Counted from the stretch's first letter, positions 11,576 to 22,814 are shown. The stretch is DNA of 64,000 bases from Macrothele yani (GCA_039090855.1 CM077011.1:31463001-31527000); one strand, 5' to 3'. Program-made: numbers and translations. The notes: generated by a model from the letters alone, not told the origin.

Positions 11576-12130
11576 TGAATTCTTTTTACACATGAAATCG
11601 AAAACAGGGTTCGTAGGACATTTCTAGCATAAACCGAGTTCTTTTACAACTCCAGTAATTTTGCTGTATCAATTTAAACACATTCCTCAAATAAATTGTT
11701 TCAATAATAGCTTCGGTTCTGCGAGAAATCGCGCCTTGCACACACGCATGGAAAATCCATGTTTCGATTATACGAAAATGTCGTACAAACAAGTGTATGC
11801 CACCAATAGGAGATGTTTGCTCATGTTTTCAGGATTAACCAAATCAAATTACAGGCTTTTAGAAACTGATTTGAAATACCGCCGAAAAATGTTCACGTTT
11901 CATCTATGAGAGAATTTTGTTTAAAATCAAAACGAAAACAGGCACAGCCGGCATCAGTGGTGTGCACAGGGGGTGGTGGGGATGCAAGTGTACTACCCCC
12001 AACTTCAAATTTTCCCTGTTGTGATGTTTTATTGCATATGCATTTCCCGATTTCCAAAATTTTAAATAACTATAAAACGATGGATGAATCCTTGATGTAA
12101 TACGCAGTAAAAGTTGTCTACGGTTCCTCA
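11576..12130. other. No gene; possible unpaired hAT end
   Basis: Non-coding. The string cagtggtgtgcacaggggg at about 11955 looks like a hAT terminus, but no matching right end is seen. Confidence 0.35.
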
Positions 12131-12139
12131 AAAAAAAAA

Positions 12140-12790
12140 AAAAAATGCTCTCGACAAGTACCCGTCAAATAGAATGGTTCACCTTGTCCAAATATCTCCC
12201 ATCTCCACTGGAAAATAAAATAAAAAAGACCTACATTTTTCAATGCATCCTGCTGTGAAGTTCCCAGCCATTCTTTCTTCCCAGCCATTTTGTTTTTAGA
12301 AATGTTATTCACCAAATCTCTAAGAGCCAGAAGTAAAACTGAGGAAAGGGGTAATGTATTAGGAATATACGTAGTCACAAATCGGGCGCTCCTACTACAT
12401 GCCCCTCCCCCAAGGAAATGGAAGGTAATGAGATGCCGAACGCAATAGCAGTACTACTGCGGTTGACCTTTGAAGTCACTTCCATTCTCCTCCTAATTTC
12501 TCTTTCCTCAAGTCAGCGATGTTTTTATTTTTTTTTATTTTGTTCTTCTTTTTTTTGGCGATCGCGAGTAGACCATCAAGCTTGCTTAAACAATACGGGC
12601 GATGTGTGAAAAGGCTAAATTCGTTGGAATGAAAGGAATGAACTCCTCCATGGGCTTCACGCTCTCATTTAGAACAATTGAGGATCAAACATGAGTGCCG
12701 TAATTCACAGAAAATCATATCGTATGCAAACAATATTCTTAGAACTTGACAGATTCCAAGGACAATTCACCATTTACGATCTCGTGAGTG
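12140..12790. repeat. Long dispersed repeat, left and right parts
   Basis: Positions about 12170-12370 align with about 46045-46250 (shared ccagccattttgtt-like and gttattca...taagagccaga phrases). Positions about 12405-12790 align with about 50015-50350 (shared ggaaatggaaggtaa, gatgccgaacg and cttgct(t/c)aa-caatacg phrases). The unit therefore exists here contiguously and elsewhere as two separate pieces. No coding function recognised. Confidence 0.65.
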
Positions 12791-12795
12791 GTGGT

Positions 12796-12798
<3 letters not shown>

Positions 12799-12831
<33 letters not shown>
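12799..12831. repeat. (GA)n microsatellite
   Basis: An uninterrupted GA tract of about 32 bases. Confidence 0.95.
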
Positions 12832-12832
<1 letters not shown>

Positions 12833-13971
12833 GTCATATTTTTAAACTCACAACTCTTTCTCTATCTTTCTAGAACTTCTTAAACTGGATCTGTCTATAA
12901 TTTCCGAATTGTTGACAGTGAAATGCAGGTATATTTTCTTATGGTTTAAAAATGGCTGCCCATGGCCTCGTCCTACTGGTGGCAGCCAAATAAAGGTATT
13001 TTATGCATTGCTTCTGTTGGTGGTAACCATAGCAGTCCTTAGGAGTTGTTGGACCCAATTGGAAATTTTTTTGGAGGGGGTCCAGGTTCATAGCCAAGGT
13101 CTGCAGAATCTATACAGGTAAATAAAGTTCATCAGTTTACAGTAAATACGCCCAGAGGATCCCCAAGAATAGAACAAAATGTCGGTGTTAAAAGTGGCAT
13201 CCATCACTGAATTAATACTCCAAATTATACGGCATTGATTTATTAAGAATTCATAAGAATATGCACTAGCAGTACGCCATCAGGAAGTGCGGAACCATTC
13301 CACCGCTAGCTTGATTATTCATGCACCCACCAAACTATTGTACCTCTCTCCACGGGTTAAGTCAAAACCACCTATATGGTGTTGGCTTAGCTTGGGATAA
13401 GAAGTGTAAGGATGATCAAGTTAGCGGAAGAATAGTCGCGCGCAACCTACTTCCTGCTGACAAACACTGTATATACGTACCGAAAATTGAAATCGTTTCT
13501 GCTCTCCGTAAAACCTACAACGTGGTGTTAGGTGTTTGTTGTAGTATGTTCTAGTGAGTATTTGACATGATTAAAGTGAATTATCCTAGCGCGTGCCCGC
13601 TTATGGGCGGGGCTTAATTGGGAGCAATCGGTCCAATCAGCTTAAAGCCGGCCTTGGTGGTAACATCCGTTCTGGACAGAACTGCCGGCTTTGGCTGGTG
13701 ACCCCGGAATGTTAGTGACCGTCAACTCAGGTTTCACTGTGGTAGAAGATAAGGGAAATGTTCGTAAGCTATGCCTAGAAACTTACCTTGCCTCATGGGT
13801 GCCTTTTCTTCGCATTTTTGGGTGGTCTTGATAGCTGTTGGTTGCATTTTGGGGTACAAATGTGCTGGAAAAGAATAAAGTTTTATAAGAGTGAGCGGTG
13901 ATTTTCTCGGCAAGGAATTCGAACTTTTCTTCGTACGGGACGGTCATCTCTGGTTTTATGACAAGGCTATG
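12832..13971. other. No confirmed gene; shared segment and GC/CCAAT cluster
   Basis: Positions about 12910-12975 (attttcttatgg...aaaatggctgcccatggcc) are similar to about 57830-57885. A GC box (gggcggggc, 13605-13613) and a forward CCAAT (13633-13637) occur together, but no coding start of known type follows, so a promoter cannot be claimed. Confidence 0.35.
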
Positions 13972-13979
13972 CCCGGGAG

Positions 13980-15252
13980 CAGGGGCCGATTTCCGGCTAG
14001 GCGCACTAGGCGCGCGCCTAGGGCCTCACTATTTGAGGGGCCCCGAAAACATATAATTGGATTTTCAGTTTTGTTTTGGTTTTCACGGACCGAAGCAAAT
14101 GAATCCTTAAAGCGACTACTTTGTATTGTCAATTGATATTTTACTTTCTCATATTAATAATAACATTTTTTTCTTGCTGTTACTAATATTCCCAATTTTC
14201 GAGTTCTTATCGATGTACTTATTTTAAAAGGAACGGTTAAAATAATTTTGAGTCCCTTTTAGTGGTAGATAAAGGAGATATTCACGCTTCCCACACTTTT
14301 CATTGTTTAAGGCGAATTCTTAACTGGCCTGCTGTGCTGTAAATTACTTTCATGCTACTTCCAGCCAAGGGAACACACCTGTGTTGGAATCTTCGCACCT
14401 ACCCCCCCCCCCCGAGTTGCAATAAGGAGTGCTTGTAAAAACTTTCCTGGTGATCGGGGGTGTTTGCTGTTAATTGTTTTTTTCCGTCGTGGTAGGATAA
14501 TCAATGAAGAAAGAAATATTCTTCATAGGATAATTCTTATTAAGACAATCAAGTTCTTTTTGGGCTCTAAACCATCTTACACTAAAAGAGGTATTAATAT
14601 TTTTGAAAAGTAAAAATCAGTAAAGAAATTTTAGAATATCACACTATCTATCTTATTTATTAGTGTTAAAAGTAATTTATATTGAACTGCAACAACATTT
14701 TCTCATTACTTTCTGCTCCCCTGGTTTAATACTGATAATTATCAAGTATTCTCACCTTTTCTATTCCTAAAATCGACTTAAAACTAGCTTTTGAAAAAGC
14801 AATAAAAAGTTTCAACGATACTCTTACAGCTTACTCAAAAACCTACAGTTCCTGCTTTTCTATTTTCAAACCGGATCTTTTGCATTTAATTCGTATGTTT
14901 CTGTTTCTGACAACTGCAGTGCAGATATAAATGGGATACGGGTATTTTAAGTGCCAAACTTAATATCCATTGATTTCTTATTGGCCGCAAAAATAATTTT
15001 TGAAATATCTCAAAAATCAAAAAGTTCGATGAGCATGGACAGACAAAATTATTACACTAGCACTGTTTCTTACAGAACATTCTAATAATAGGAAGATATA
15101 ATGGCATTTTAAAAAGCGTAAAAACCTTTTCGTTGACATCCCCCTTTTTTTATTAATCTGACGGATGAACATTTCTGAGGGGCTGAGAAGGCGAAGGGGG
15201 CACCCTGAACCTTTTAGCGCCTAGGGCCCCAAAGGATCTAAAGTCGCTTCTG
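13980..15252. mobile_element. 1273-bp non-autonomous hAT element with 8-bp target duplication
   Basis: The left terminus caggggccgatttccggc pairs imperfectly with the right terminus (reverse complement cagaagcgactttagatcc). The 8-mer cccgggag lies immediately outside both ends (13972-13979 and 15253-15260). Subterminal GC-rich blocks (tagggcctcac...ggggcccc on the left, cgcctagggcccc on the right) contrast with an AT-rich interior. I see no transposase blocks in any frame, so this is a non-autonomous or heavily decayed copy. Confidence 0.88.
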
Positions 15253-15260
15253 CCCGGGAG

Positions 15261-15725
15261 ACGTGTTTTTGTGAGTAGAAGACGACACAAACCACAGGGT
15301 TTACTTGGACGAAGGTGAGAGAATCACCTTTCTCAGCGGAGAAGAAGGAGAACGAATGGAATGTCTCAACATGGGGAAACTTCCGTTAACGCCGATTTTA
15401 CCTCTAACTTGGAATCCCAATGATGTACATGATGTTTCAGTGGGAAGTCCCACTTTTTAAACTGGTCGATCGTTCAATTTAATAACTAAACAGTAACGCA
15501 TCTTTGTGTAAAGGGAAGGTTAGTAGTGCGAGAATGACTTACCGTCACATCAAGGGCTGAAAGTGTCCCGCCTCCTCTTCGAGACACATTTGCGCACGTT
15601 TCACCATGTCTTATTCTGATACATGCCGCAACATGTCTGTGTCGATATTATTTATTACGGTCGTGATGTTTGCCCGGAGATCCTGAATGGTTCGTGGTCT
15701 GTTTCTGTTGACTCTCTCCTTACAC
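15261..15725. other. No recognisable gene
   Basis: Non-coding sequence between a hAT element and a palindrome-rich repeat. Confidence 0.4.
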
Positions 15726-16160
15726 TGAGAAAAATAGTTTTGTTAATTCAACAAACAAATTCAGTCGATATGCAGTCAACAAAAAAGTTTTGTTAATTCA
15801 ATAAAAAAATTCAGTCGATATGCATTCAACACAAAAGTTTTGTTAATTCAACAAAAAAATCAGTCGCCATGCAGTCAACAAAAAAGTTTGCTAAATTAAC
15901 AAAATTATTTTGATGAAAATTATTGTTCATATCATGACAGAACGTTTTGTTCATATAACAAAATAATTTTGTTGATTTTTGGGAATTTCTTTGATCCAGA
16001 AGACGTTTTATCACGATAACAATACATATTGTATTGTTATCGTGATAAAACGTTTTGTTGCTGCAACCAAACATACACACAGGTGTATTGTTATCGTTAT
16101 AAAACGTTTTGTTGCTGCAACCAAACATATTGTTATCGTGACACAGTAATTTCTTGCTCC
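15726..16160. repeat. Palindrome-rich AAC/GTT repeat block
   Basis: Three to four units of about 54 bp (agttttgttaattcaac...ttcagtcgatatgcagtcaac) span 15730-15895. An inverted pair follows, aacaaaattattttg with caaaataattttgtt (to about 15971). Next is a hairpin with perfect 23-bp arms (16003-16025 and 16031-16053, loop atatt). A direct repeat of about 55-60 bp then contains ttgttgctgcaaccaaacat. The long minus-strand open frame across it is low-complexity and is not considered a gene. Confidence 0.8.
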
Positions 16161-16484
16161 AACAAAATTTAGAGTCATGTAGCTGGGCCACTTTGTCCCT
16201 AAACTTTTTTCCCGATGGCAACACTTTGCCGATGCAATAATTTTAGGATGTGCGCTTCGACCCTGGGTATCCGAGTGTTGCTAAAAAGTGGAAAGAGCGA
16301 TGTCTTTGTTTATTTACTGACGCCACGTATTTGAAGGATTTCCCACTTTGGATTTCACTGCTATAATTAATATATAGCCAGTGCCGTTAATGCCCACCAG
16401 ATGGAGACGTCTCAGTAGCTGAGCCCATCATACGGATTTATGATGTCAGAAGCTGACAGAAAAACACACACAGCGCCGTGGATT

Positions 16485-16620
16485 GTTGGCCACCGTGGTG
16501 TAAGGCTAACGCGCTCGGCTAGATATCGAGAGATCCGGGATTCAATTCCCTGGAGGTGACTGAATAACAATTGTTCGGTTGCTGTGTGTTGCTAAAACGT
16601 GGAAAGAGCAATGTCGTTTA
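16485..16620 (+). mobile_element. S4 tRNA-derived SINE
   Basis: The tRNA-like head has an A-box-like gtggtgtaaggctaacgcg and a B-box-like gggattcaattccc. The tail ends gctaaaacgtggaaagagca, shared with the S4 copies at 60404-60787. A second tail fragment (gctaaaaagtggaaagagcg) lies nearby at about 16280-16300. Confidence 0.65.
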
Positions 16621-17671
16621 TTCATTTGGAGGATTTTCACTTCCTATACTATCGAATTCAAAATACATTTTACTCCACAAAATTGCTTCTAAATATCTGT
16701 TTGAAAAAATTCTTCCAGTTGCAATGAAGACTTTTATCGATTGCGTTTCTTTTTCAAGTAGTCTACAGTTTTCTCGTTAGATGGTATCAAAGAAAATTGC
16801 GATTTCCCAGGTACCTGCTTTTATATGTCCGATTTGAAATATCGTGCTTGCTACGGATAGAGTTCCCTGTGGGAAATGTTCTTTATGTAATTAATAATAA
16901 TAATATATCTCTATTCTAAAAAAGTTGCCGCCGCCGCTGTTTTAGAAATTTCGCGACACTCGCGCTTTCCTAGCTCGCAGCGCAAAAAGTATTGAACACA
17001 AAAATATGAAATTTACATTGTTTGTAGAGAATTTTTTGGCAAACACGCTGAAATAAACCGTTTTTCGACTCTGGCGATACATCAAGCGTATTGTATTTCA
17101 AAGATAAAGTAAGCAAAAAAGTGTTATCATTTCGCGTTCCGGACACAGTAACTGCAACAGAATCACAAAACTTTGTAGGCATGTAGGGCCATGGCGGAAT
17201 TTCAGCACCCCGTCGCCCATTTTTTGAATTTTGGTTTAGTTTACGAGAAATTAAATTTTTAAATTTCACAAAATTCTCTATTTTGCGATGGGATCCATTT
17301 AAAAAAATATATGTATATGGCAAACTATAAATCATAATGCATTGCAATTTTTACAGCATAAACTCACAACTATCATCCCTCCTTAAAAAAAAATTAAGAA
17401 AAACCATTTTCTTATTTTTAAGTACTTTTTAAAGACTCAAAAGAAAGGAACAAAAGGCTTTATTTTGTCCTCAACGCTAACCACACAGGAAAGTTCTGGT
17501 CCCGTGACCTGCTGCCATGTTGACGCAGCTATTTTTAGCACTCTCTTCTCATTGGGTGAAAGGAGAGGCTACAATCAAACTGATAATGACACAATGCCTA
17601 ATGACGTAGCGATGCTTTTAAAGTTCGGCGTTTTCCGCCGGCTTAAGATAAAATAAAATAAAATAAAAGTA
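16621..17671. other. No recognisable gene
   Basis: AT-rich non-coding sequence. Open frames here, including the 125-codon one at 16970-17347, have no family motif. Confidence 0.4.
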
Positions 17672-17951
17672 AAAATGGTGGCTACGGAACATTTCTCTGC
17701 TTGAAATTCTCGCGAATTGTTCGACCATTTCTACATGACCCGGAGATTTGAAAATTGTCATGTTGACAGGTCTTTAAGGTCCGAATACCTAGAAAAGTCC
17801 GAAAACAAAAAAACATCAAAATGGCGGCTTTGAAACATTCTCTGCTAGAATTTATTAAATTTTTCGACCACTTCTCAATAACCTTGAGTTCTGAAAAGTA
17901 GCATGCTGATAGTCCTTAAGATCCGGATACCTAGAAAAGTCTAAAAACCAA
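17672..17951. repeat. Two tandem units of about 140 bp
   Basis: Each unit begins aaaatggyggct, contains ttcgaccaYttct, and closes with ggatacctagaaaagtc or the near match gaatacctagaaaagtc. A third unit begins at about 17958 and decays. Confidence 0.75.
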
Positions 17952-17959
17952 ACAGTTCA

Positions 17960-18784
17960 AAAGGGAGGCTTAGCTTTAATGTTCAAAATTCTGGCAGGTT
18001 TAAAGGTAATTACAAAATTATGTACAAAAAAAAAAAAAAAAAAAAAAACTATGAGCATTGAAAGGTAATTGAAAGGCAGGTTTAAAGGTAATTCTGTTTT
18101 CGATGTATTGGCAGAAATATCTGCGCTTCTGGAAACTTGACTGAAAAAATTCCTTTGCTGTTAAATACAGCTCACCATAGAAAACCTGTTGCGCATATTT
18201 TTTGCTGAAGTAATTCACATTTTTCCCTCCAGGGAACATAATCTTATTTTTTTTATATCTCTTCTTCTAACTGTCTGATCTGAAAGTTTCATTCTTTATC
18301 GGGGAGGGTTCCTGATATGGAAGGTTTTGCATTTCGAATTCTCTCATGACACAAGTTTGCCACTTCAAGGCGTAAGTTCGCCTTTGCGTTTGCAGCATAT
18401 TTGAGGCAGCACCTGCGGTTTTTAAACCGCATTTAAAAAAAAAAAAAAAACTGTTTTCGGTCAGATACTACTAACTACGGAAACATTTTATGCACATTTT
18501 CTGCGCAACATTATGCAAAATTTTCCGGATAGGGAAATTGAAAAAAAAAAAAAAAAAAAAAAAAAAAGGGTGAAAAGCACAAAATTACTCCTGAGTAAAT
18601 TGAATTGTGAACCACATGACAGGAATTAAAAACCGCCGTTGGAGAACACTTTTTCGCCAACATATTTGAATCCGAATTTCCGCAGCCTACAAGACGTCAC
18701 CTCATTCAAATTCGCACAGTTTATGCTGTGGAATACGAAGAAAGTCAGACACAAACCAGAATAACAGTACCGATCAATGAGTGT
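17960..18784. other. Non-coding; three long A-runs
   Basis: A-runs at about 18026-18048, 18434-18450 and 18541-18567. The first A-run is flanked by copies of aggtttaaaggtaatt on both sides (about 17995 and 18080), suggesting a retroposed tail at a duplicated site. No gene is recognised. Confidence 0.4.
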
Positions 18785-19545
18785 ATAACGAAGTGAATTT
18801 CTCCGTCATTTTTATCCGCGCCGGGGTTCGAACCCGGGTCCACTCATTCCGGAATAAGTTGCTCTACCAATTAAGCTACGCGGACGCTTTATTCTGATCC
18901 CTATCTGCCTTTATGTCATGTGCGTCCTGCTGGCAGGTACGTCACATCATCTCCCCCTTCTCTTCTTTTTCTTTTTTTTTTTCGAAGTGCTGCTCTTATT
19001 TTTCCTATCTCGCGGTGTGGAAATAACATCACACCAATGCGAGATTTTGAACGCGGTTGGGTCATCCGGATAGTTCGGGCGCCATTACAACGAAGTAAAT
19101 TTCTCCGTCATCTTTATCCGCGCCGGGGTTCGAACCCGGGTCCACTCATTCCGGAATAAGTTGCTCTACCAATTAAGCTACGCGGACATTGATTCTAAAT
19201 GCTATCTGCCTTTATGTCGTGTGCCTCCTTCTGGCAGGTACGTCACATCTCCTGTTATGTTACATCATCTCCCCCTTATTTTTTTATTTTTTTTTTTTCG
19301 AAGTGCTGCTCTTATTTTTCCTATATCGCGGTGTGGAAATAACATCACACCAATGCGAGATTTTGAACGGTCGGGTCATCCGGATAGTTCGGGCGCCATT
19401 ACAACGAAGTGAATTTCTCCGTCATTTTTTATCCGCGCCGGGGTTCGAACCCGGGTCCACTCATTCCGGAATAAGTTGCTCTACCAATTAAGCTACGCGG
19501 ACATGTATTCTGATTCCTATCTGCCTTTATGTCGTGTGCGTCCTT
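18785..19545 (-). mobile_element. Three-unit tandem array of S2 SINEs
   Basis: Three nearly identical units spaced about 305-315 bp apart, with B-box strings ggggttcgaacccgggtcca at about 18822, 19123 and 19440. Read on the minus strand each has a leader (gcacatgacataaaggcagatag), a tRNA-like block from gtccgcgtagcttaattgg through ggttcgaaccccgg, then a body with tgacggagaaattcacttcg and atggcgcccgaac. Acceptor-arm and D-arm pairing is good. The anticodon arm is instead a self-complementary cattccggaatg, so these are not functional tRNA genes. Confidence 0.8.
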
Positions 19546-19571
19546 CTGGCAGGTACGTCACATCTCCTGGT

Positions 19572-19670
19572 ACGTTACAAGTGAAATACGGGATTACACC
19601 ATTGTCTGTTAGTCAGATATTATCTGACTTAACATCCATGTCATATTTACACCAATAAACGGATTCACAT
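19572..19670 (-). repeat. Rearranged relative of the ~108-bp repeat
   Basis: Contains tacgggattacaccat on the plus strand and, on the minus strand, gaagatgtgaatccg, ggtgtaaatatgacatggatg and ttaagtcagataatat. The blocks are those of 27079-27186 but in a permuted arrangement. Confidence 0.65.
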
Positions 19671-19700
19671 CTTCCAAATTTGAACAGTACCGATACTCAA

Positions 19701-20357
19701 GAAACGCATATAGCGTATTAAATCCGTTTATTTTTGTGGTGTAAAAAGAACAAAGATTCTCCAAGCTTTCGCTCTCCACTGGGAGGCTTTTTCAAGGCAA
19801 TAGTAGACATAAAAATGCAGGGAATCGGAACACGTAAGGAAAAAAGATGATTTTTTGAAAACAACGTATGTGACATCACGAGCATATTACGTGAATTTTT
19901 ATTACGTAATTATACAAGGCGCCGCGATGTGTTCCCATCTTTTAATAACGCATGCCAAGGTTGCTGGAGAGGATTTCGACTGTTTCCCTGCTGGTCGCTT
20001 TTAAAGTTCGTGTAAAGGGCAAATCCGCGCCGGTAAATTAGCATGCAATGGTATGCAATGGTATGGTCGCTACTGAACTACCAATGGTTTAGCATGCGTT
20101 ATTAAAAGACGGAAACACATCATGGCGCACCCTCATAATTACGCGATAAAAATTTAATGTAATATGCTCGTGATGTCACCCACGTTATTTTCAAAAAATC
20201 ATCTTTGTTCCTTACGTGTTCCGATTCCTTGCATTTTCATGTCTACCATTGCCTTGAAAAGCCTCCCAATGGAGTGCGAAAGCTTGGCGAATCTTAGAGC
20301 TTATTACACCACAAAAAAAAAAAAAAAAAAACTGATTTAGTACGCTATATGCGTTTC
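19701..20357. mobile_element. Foldback made of two inverted PLE-type 3' ends
   Basis: The arms 19701-19956 and 20092-20357 are inverted copies with scattered mismatches; the outer 17 bp (gaaacgcatatagcgta) and inner cttttaataacgcatgc match perfectly. The spacer is about 135 bp. Each arm carries the sequence ccttgaaaa(a)gcctccca and the gcgaaagcttgg motif that also marks the other Penelope-like tails in this window. Inverted terminal arrangements are known for Penelope-like elements. No reverse transcriptase frame is retained. Confidence 0.7.
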
Positions 20358-21346
20358 AAATGGCAATGGCTTTGAAATATATTATTATTATTTAATATTA
20401 TTCATAACATCTATGAAAATGCAAGTGCAAAGATTCGGCTATTTGAGAATAAAGCACCCATAAAGATTTGAAAAGGAGTGAGACAGGGTGACACTATATC
20501 TCCCAAACTCTTTAATGCCACATTGGTAAATGTCTTTCAATTACTAAACTGGGAAAACAAAGAGGTAAATATTAATAGAGATTATCTAACTCATCTTCGT
20601 TTTGCTGATGACGTAGTCATTTTTGCAACTACCCCATCAGAGCTGCAGAGTATGATCCAGGAACTTGCTGACAAGAGTAAAGAAGTGGGATTAAAAATGA
20701 ACTTTAAGAAGACAAAAGTGATGTACAATGCTTTTACAAGAAATGAAGATTTATCGATTGATGGGGAAAAGCTGGAGATAACCAATACCTATTGATGAAG
20801 AAATTAATCGGCGTATAAAATTTGGATGGAGAGCTTTTGGAAGAAACAGTATAACTTTCAAGAGCAATATGCCTTTATGTCTTAAAAGAAAAGTGTTTGA
20901 TCAATGCATCCTTCCGGTGCTTACATATAGTGCAGAGACGTGGACCTTAACTAAAAGAGACATACAAAGGCTACAGACAACTCAAAAAAACATGGAGAGG
21001 TGCATGCTTGGAGTAACCAGGAGAGATAAGGAGAGGAACCCGTGGATCAGAAAAATGACAAGAGTGGAAGACATCATGACCAGAGTAAAATCCCTGAAAT
21101 GGCAATGGGCTGGACATATTGCCAGAAGGACAGACCATCGATGGACAGCTGAAATTTTAGACTGGATTCTAAGCGACAGGAAAAGACCCAGAAGAAGATC
21201 ACATGGGAGATGGGCGGATGAAATTCGAAAGTATGTGGGAGTAGCATGGAAGAGACAGGCACAAGACAGACCGTTGTGGAAGAAACTTGGGGAGATCTTC
21301 GTCCAGCAGTGGATTGATAATGGTTGACAATGATGATGATGATGAT
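20358..21346 (+). mobile_element. 5'-truncated RTE-type LINE inserted in the PLE foldback
   Basis: The insert lies between direct copies of gcgtttc (20351-20357 and 21347-21353), with the interrupted arm continuing after the second copy. The 3' end is a TGATGA repeat (21328-21346), a typical RTE-type tail rather than poly(A). Confidence 0.85.
20404..21327 (+). pseudogene. RTE-clade reverse transcriptase C-terminal part
   Basis: Target-primed reverse transcriptase of a non-LTR retrotransposon. The visible part starts in the fingers/palm region (NIYENASAKIRLFE), has an in-frame TGA just before KGVRQGDTISPKLFNATL, then the catalytic LRFADDVVIF block and the VGLKMNFKKTKVM block. A frameshift near 20795 leads into the C-terminal part (LPVLTYSAETWTLTKRD, LKWQWAGHIARR, GRWADEIRKYVGVAW) ending at the TGA at 21325-21327. 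The endonuclease and N-terminal half are absent through 5' truncation. The clade call rests on the GHIARR C-terminal signature and the TGATGA tail. Confidence 0.88.
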
Positions 21347-21353
21347 GCGTTTC

Positions 21354-22120
21354 TTAAGCATTCACAGTCTGGTGTATTAAAAATATTGTAAAAGTACCGT
21401 TTGTCCCATACAGGTGTAAACATGATTATGAGACTGAAGATTATGGAAAACGAAATAAGGATTGCGCGGAATCTCTCTCTCTTTCTCTTTATCTCGTTCG
21501 CCCGGGGTGGGTTGAGTTCCGTAAAAGAGACTATGCGCCCGTGAGAATTACTGGCGAATTATAATGCAGCTGCGTGCACTATGTTATCTTAATATGTGTT
21601 TTGTGTGGATATAGCTAAATTGTTTCATACAGGTGAAATATCATTTTACAACTTCACGCTGATGCTCTAACGTTTGTTCTGCATTCAGTGATAACTAAGG
21701 CTCATAAAAATTGAAAATAATCTCAAGCTTATCAGCTAATAGTGAACAATACATGCGCCTACACGAACGCTGTGATAAACACTGTTCTAAGCATGATATA
21801 GCAAAAAGGAAGCGCGAACATTCGCGTTCATTTTTTTTCCTGTGCAAATTTTTGTTTTAAAATATGTATAGAGTGCTTCATTGATCGATATATGAACCCA
21901 TGTACACAAATGTATCAACTTATTTCTGATATGTCAGATTGACTACGATCTATGATACCATAAGCTCAATACTTTAGCAGCAAATGAACTTTCGGAAATT
22001 CAAATATGCAATGACTGCTTACAAAGTTGCTAAATGAAAGCGATTTTCAAATAAAGTACTCTCAAATCTATATATAGAATTGAATATTTGTTTGCTTGTT
22101 TGTTTGTTTGTATGTCTGCG
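21354..22120. other. No recognisable gene
   Basis: Continuation of the interrupted PLE-like sequence for about 50 bp, then AT-rich non-coding DNA ending in a (TTTG)n tract near 22088-22110. Confidence 0.45.
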
Positions 22121-22124
22121 ATAC

Positions 22125-22405
22125 AAATATACAGTTTTCAATTTAGAACCGCCAAATTTGGTATACTATCTCATGGTACCCTAACTTAGACCGCAGACGG
22201 TTTTTGGAAGGGGTCGGGGTCCGGGGTCAAGGGACCTCCATACAAAAGTTTCGTAAAATGTACAGTTTTCAATTTAGAATCACAAATTTTTTGGTATAGT
22301 ATCTCATCGTACTCTAACTTAGACCGTAGACGGTTTTCGGATAGGGTCGGAGCCCGGGGTCAAAACGCCCCATACAAAATTTTCGTAAAAAGTTCCATTT
22401 TTTTA
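22125..22405 (+). repeat. Isolated two-unit copy of the ~128-bp satellite
   Basis: Two units containing acagttttcaatttagaa, ggtata(c/g)tatctcat and ctaacttagaccg match the large arrays at 50352-57025. A (TTTG)n tract lies immediately upstream. Confidence 0.85.
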
Positions 22406-22489
22406 CTTTTAAGAACTGCAACACAATTCAGCACTCCAATACCCGATCTAGATAACAATGAAGGGAAAAATATCCCACTTCATATTTGT

Positions 22490-22541
22490 ACTTCATTGTT
22501 ATCTAGATAATATATAAATATTATCTAGATAACAATGAAGT
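22490..22541. repeat. Perfect 24-bp-arm hairpin
   Basis: The arm acttcattgttatctagataatat (22490-22513) is followed by ataa and its exact reverse complement (22518-22541). A further copy of tctagataacaatgaag occurs just upstream at about 22458. It directly precedes a PLE tail. Confidence 0.9.
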
Positions 22542-22554
22542 GCAAAAATATCCC

Positions 22555-22640
22555 TTTAATGGTGTAATAAAACACAAATGAATAAACATTAGCTTTCGCC
22601 ACCAACGGGCGCCTTCATCAGGAGGAAATACAATGTAATG
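22555..22640 (-). mobile_element. Penelope-like 3' tail with hammerhead-like motif
   Basis: Read on the minus strand: cctgatgaaggcgcccgttg, then gtggcgaaagctaatg, followed by an AT-rich end with ggtgtaataaa (plus strand). The layout CTGATGA, stem-loop, CGAAA is shared with six other places in the window. Confidence 0.6.
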
Positions 22641-22814
22641 TAAATAGAGAGTTCCAGATATTCAAATTTCAAAACGGTAAACAAAAGGATGATTAATGTC
22701 AAGTCGCATGCACGTGACATCACATAGGTACATCGTATTTCAGTGACGCGGGATAGTCAGAAGCGCACGCCAGATGTACGGCAGTTATATAGATGTCTCC
22801 TCGAAGGTAAAGAC

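Noticed and set aside
11955..12415. hAT element starting cagtggtgtgcacaggggg
   Set aside because: No convincing right terminus or duplication; it overlaps a different repeat family.
13575..13640. Promoter with GC box and CCAAT
   Set aside because: Motifs are short and common, no gene follows, and no initiation evidence is available.
15826..16224. 132-codon minus-strand frame with NKTFY-type repeats
   Set aside because: It is the translation of palindromic/direct repeats and has no recognisable domain or start context.
18822..18888. Possible tRNA genes in the three S2 units
   Set aside because: The anticodon arm is a palindrome without a proper 7-nt loop, copies are tandem with long shared flanks, and the same block occurs in dispersed decayed repeats. 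They are SINE heads.
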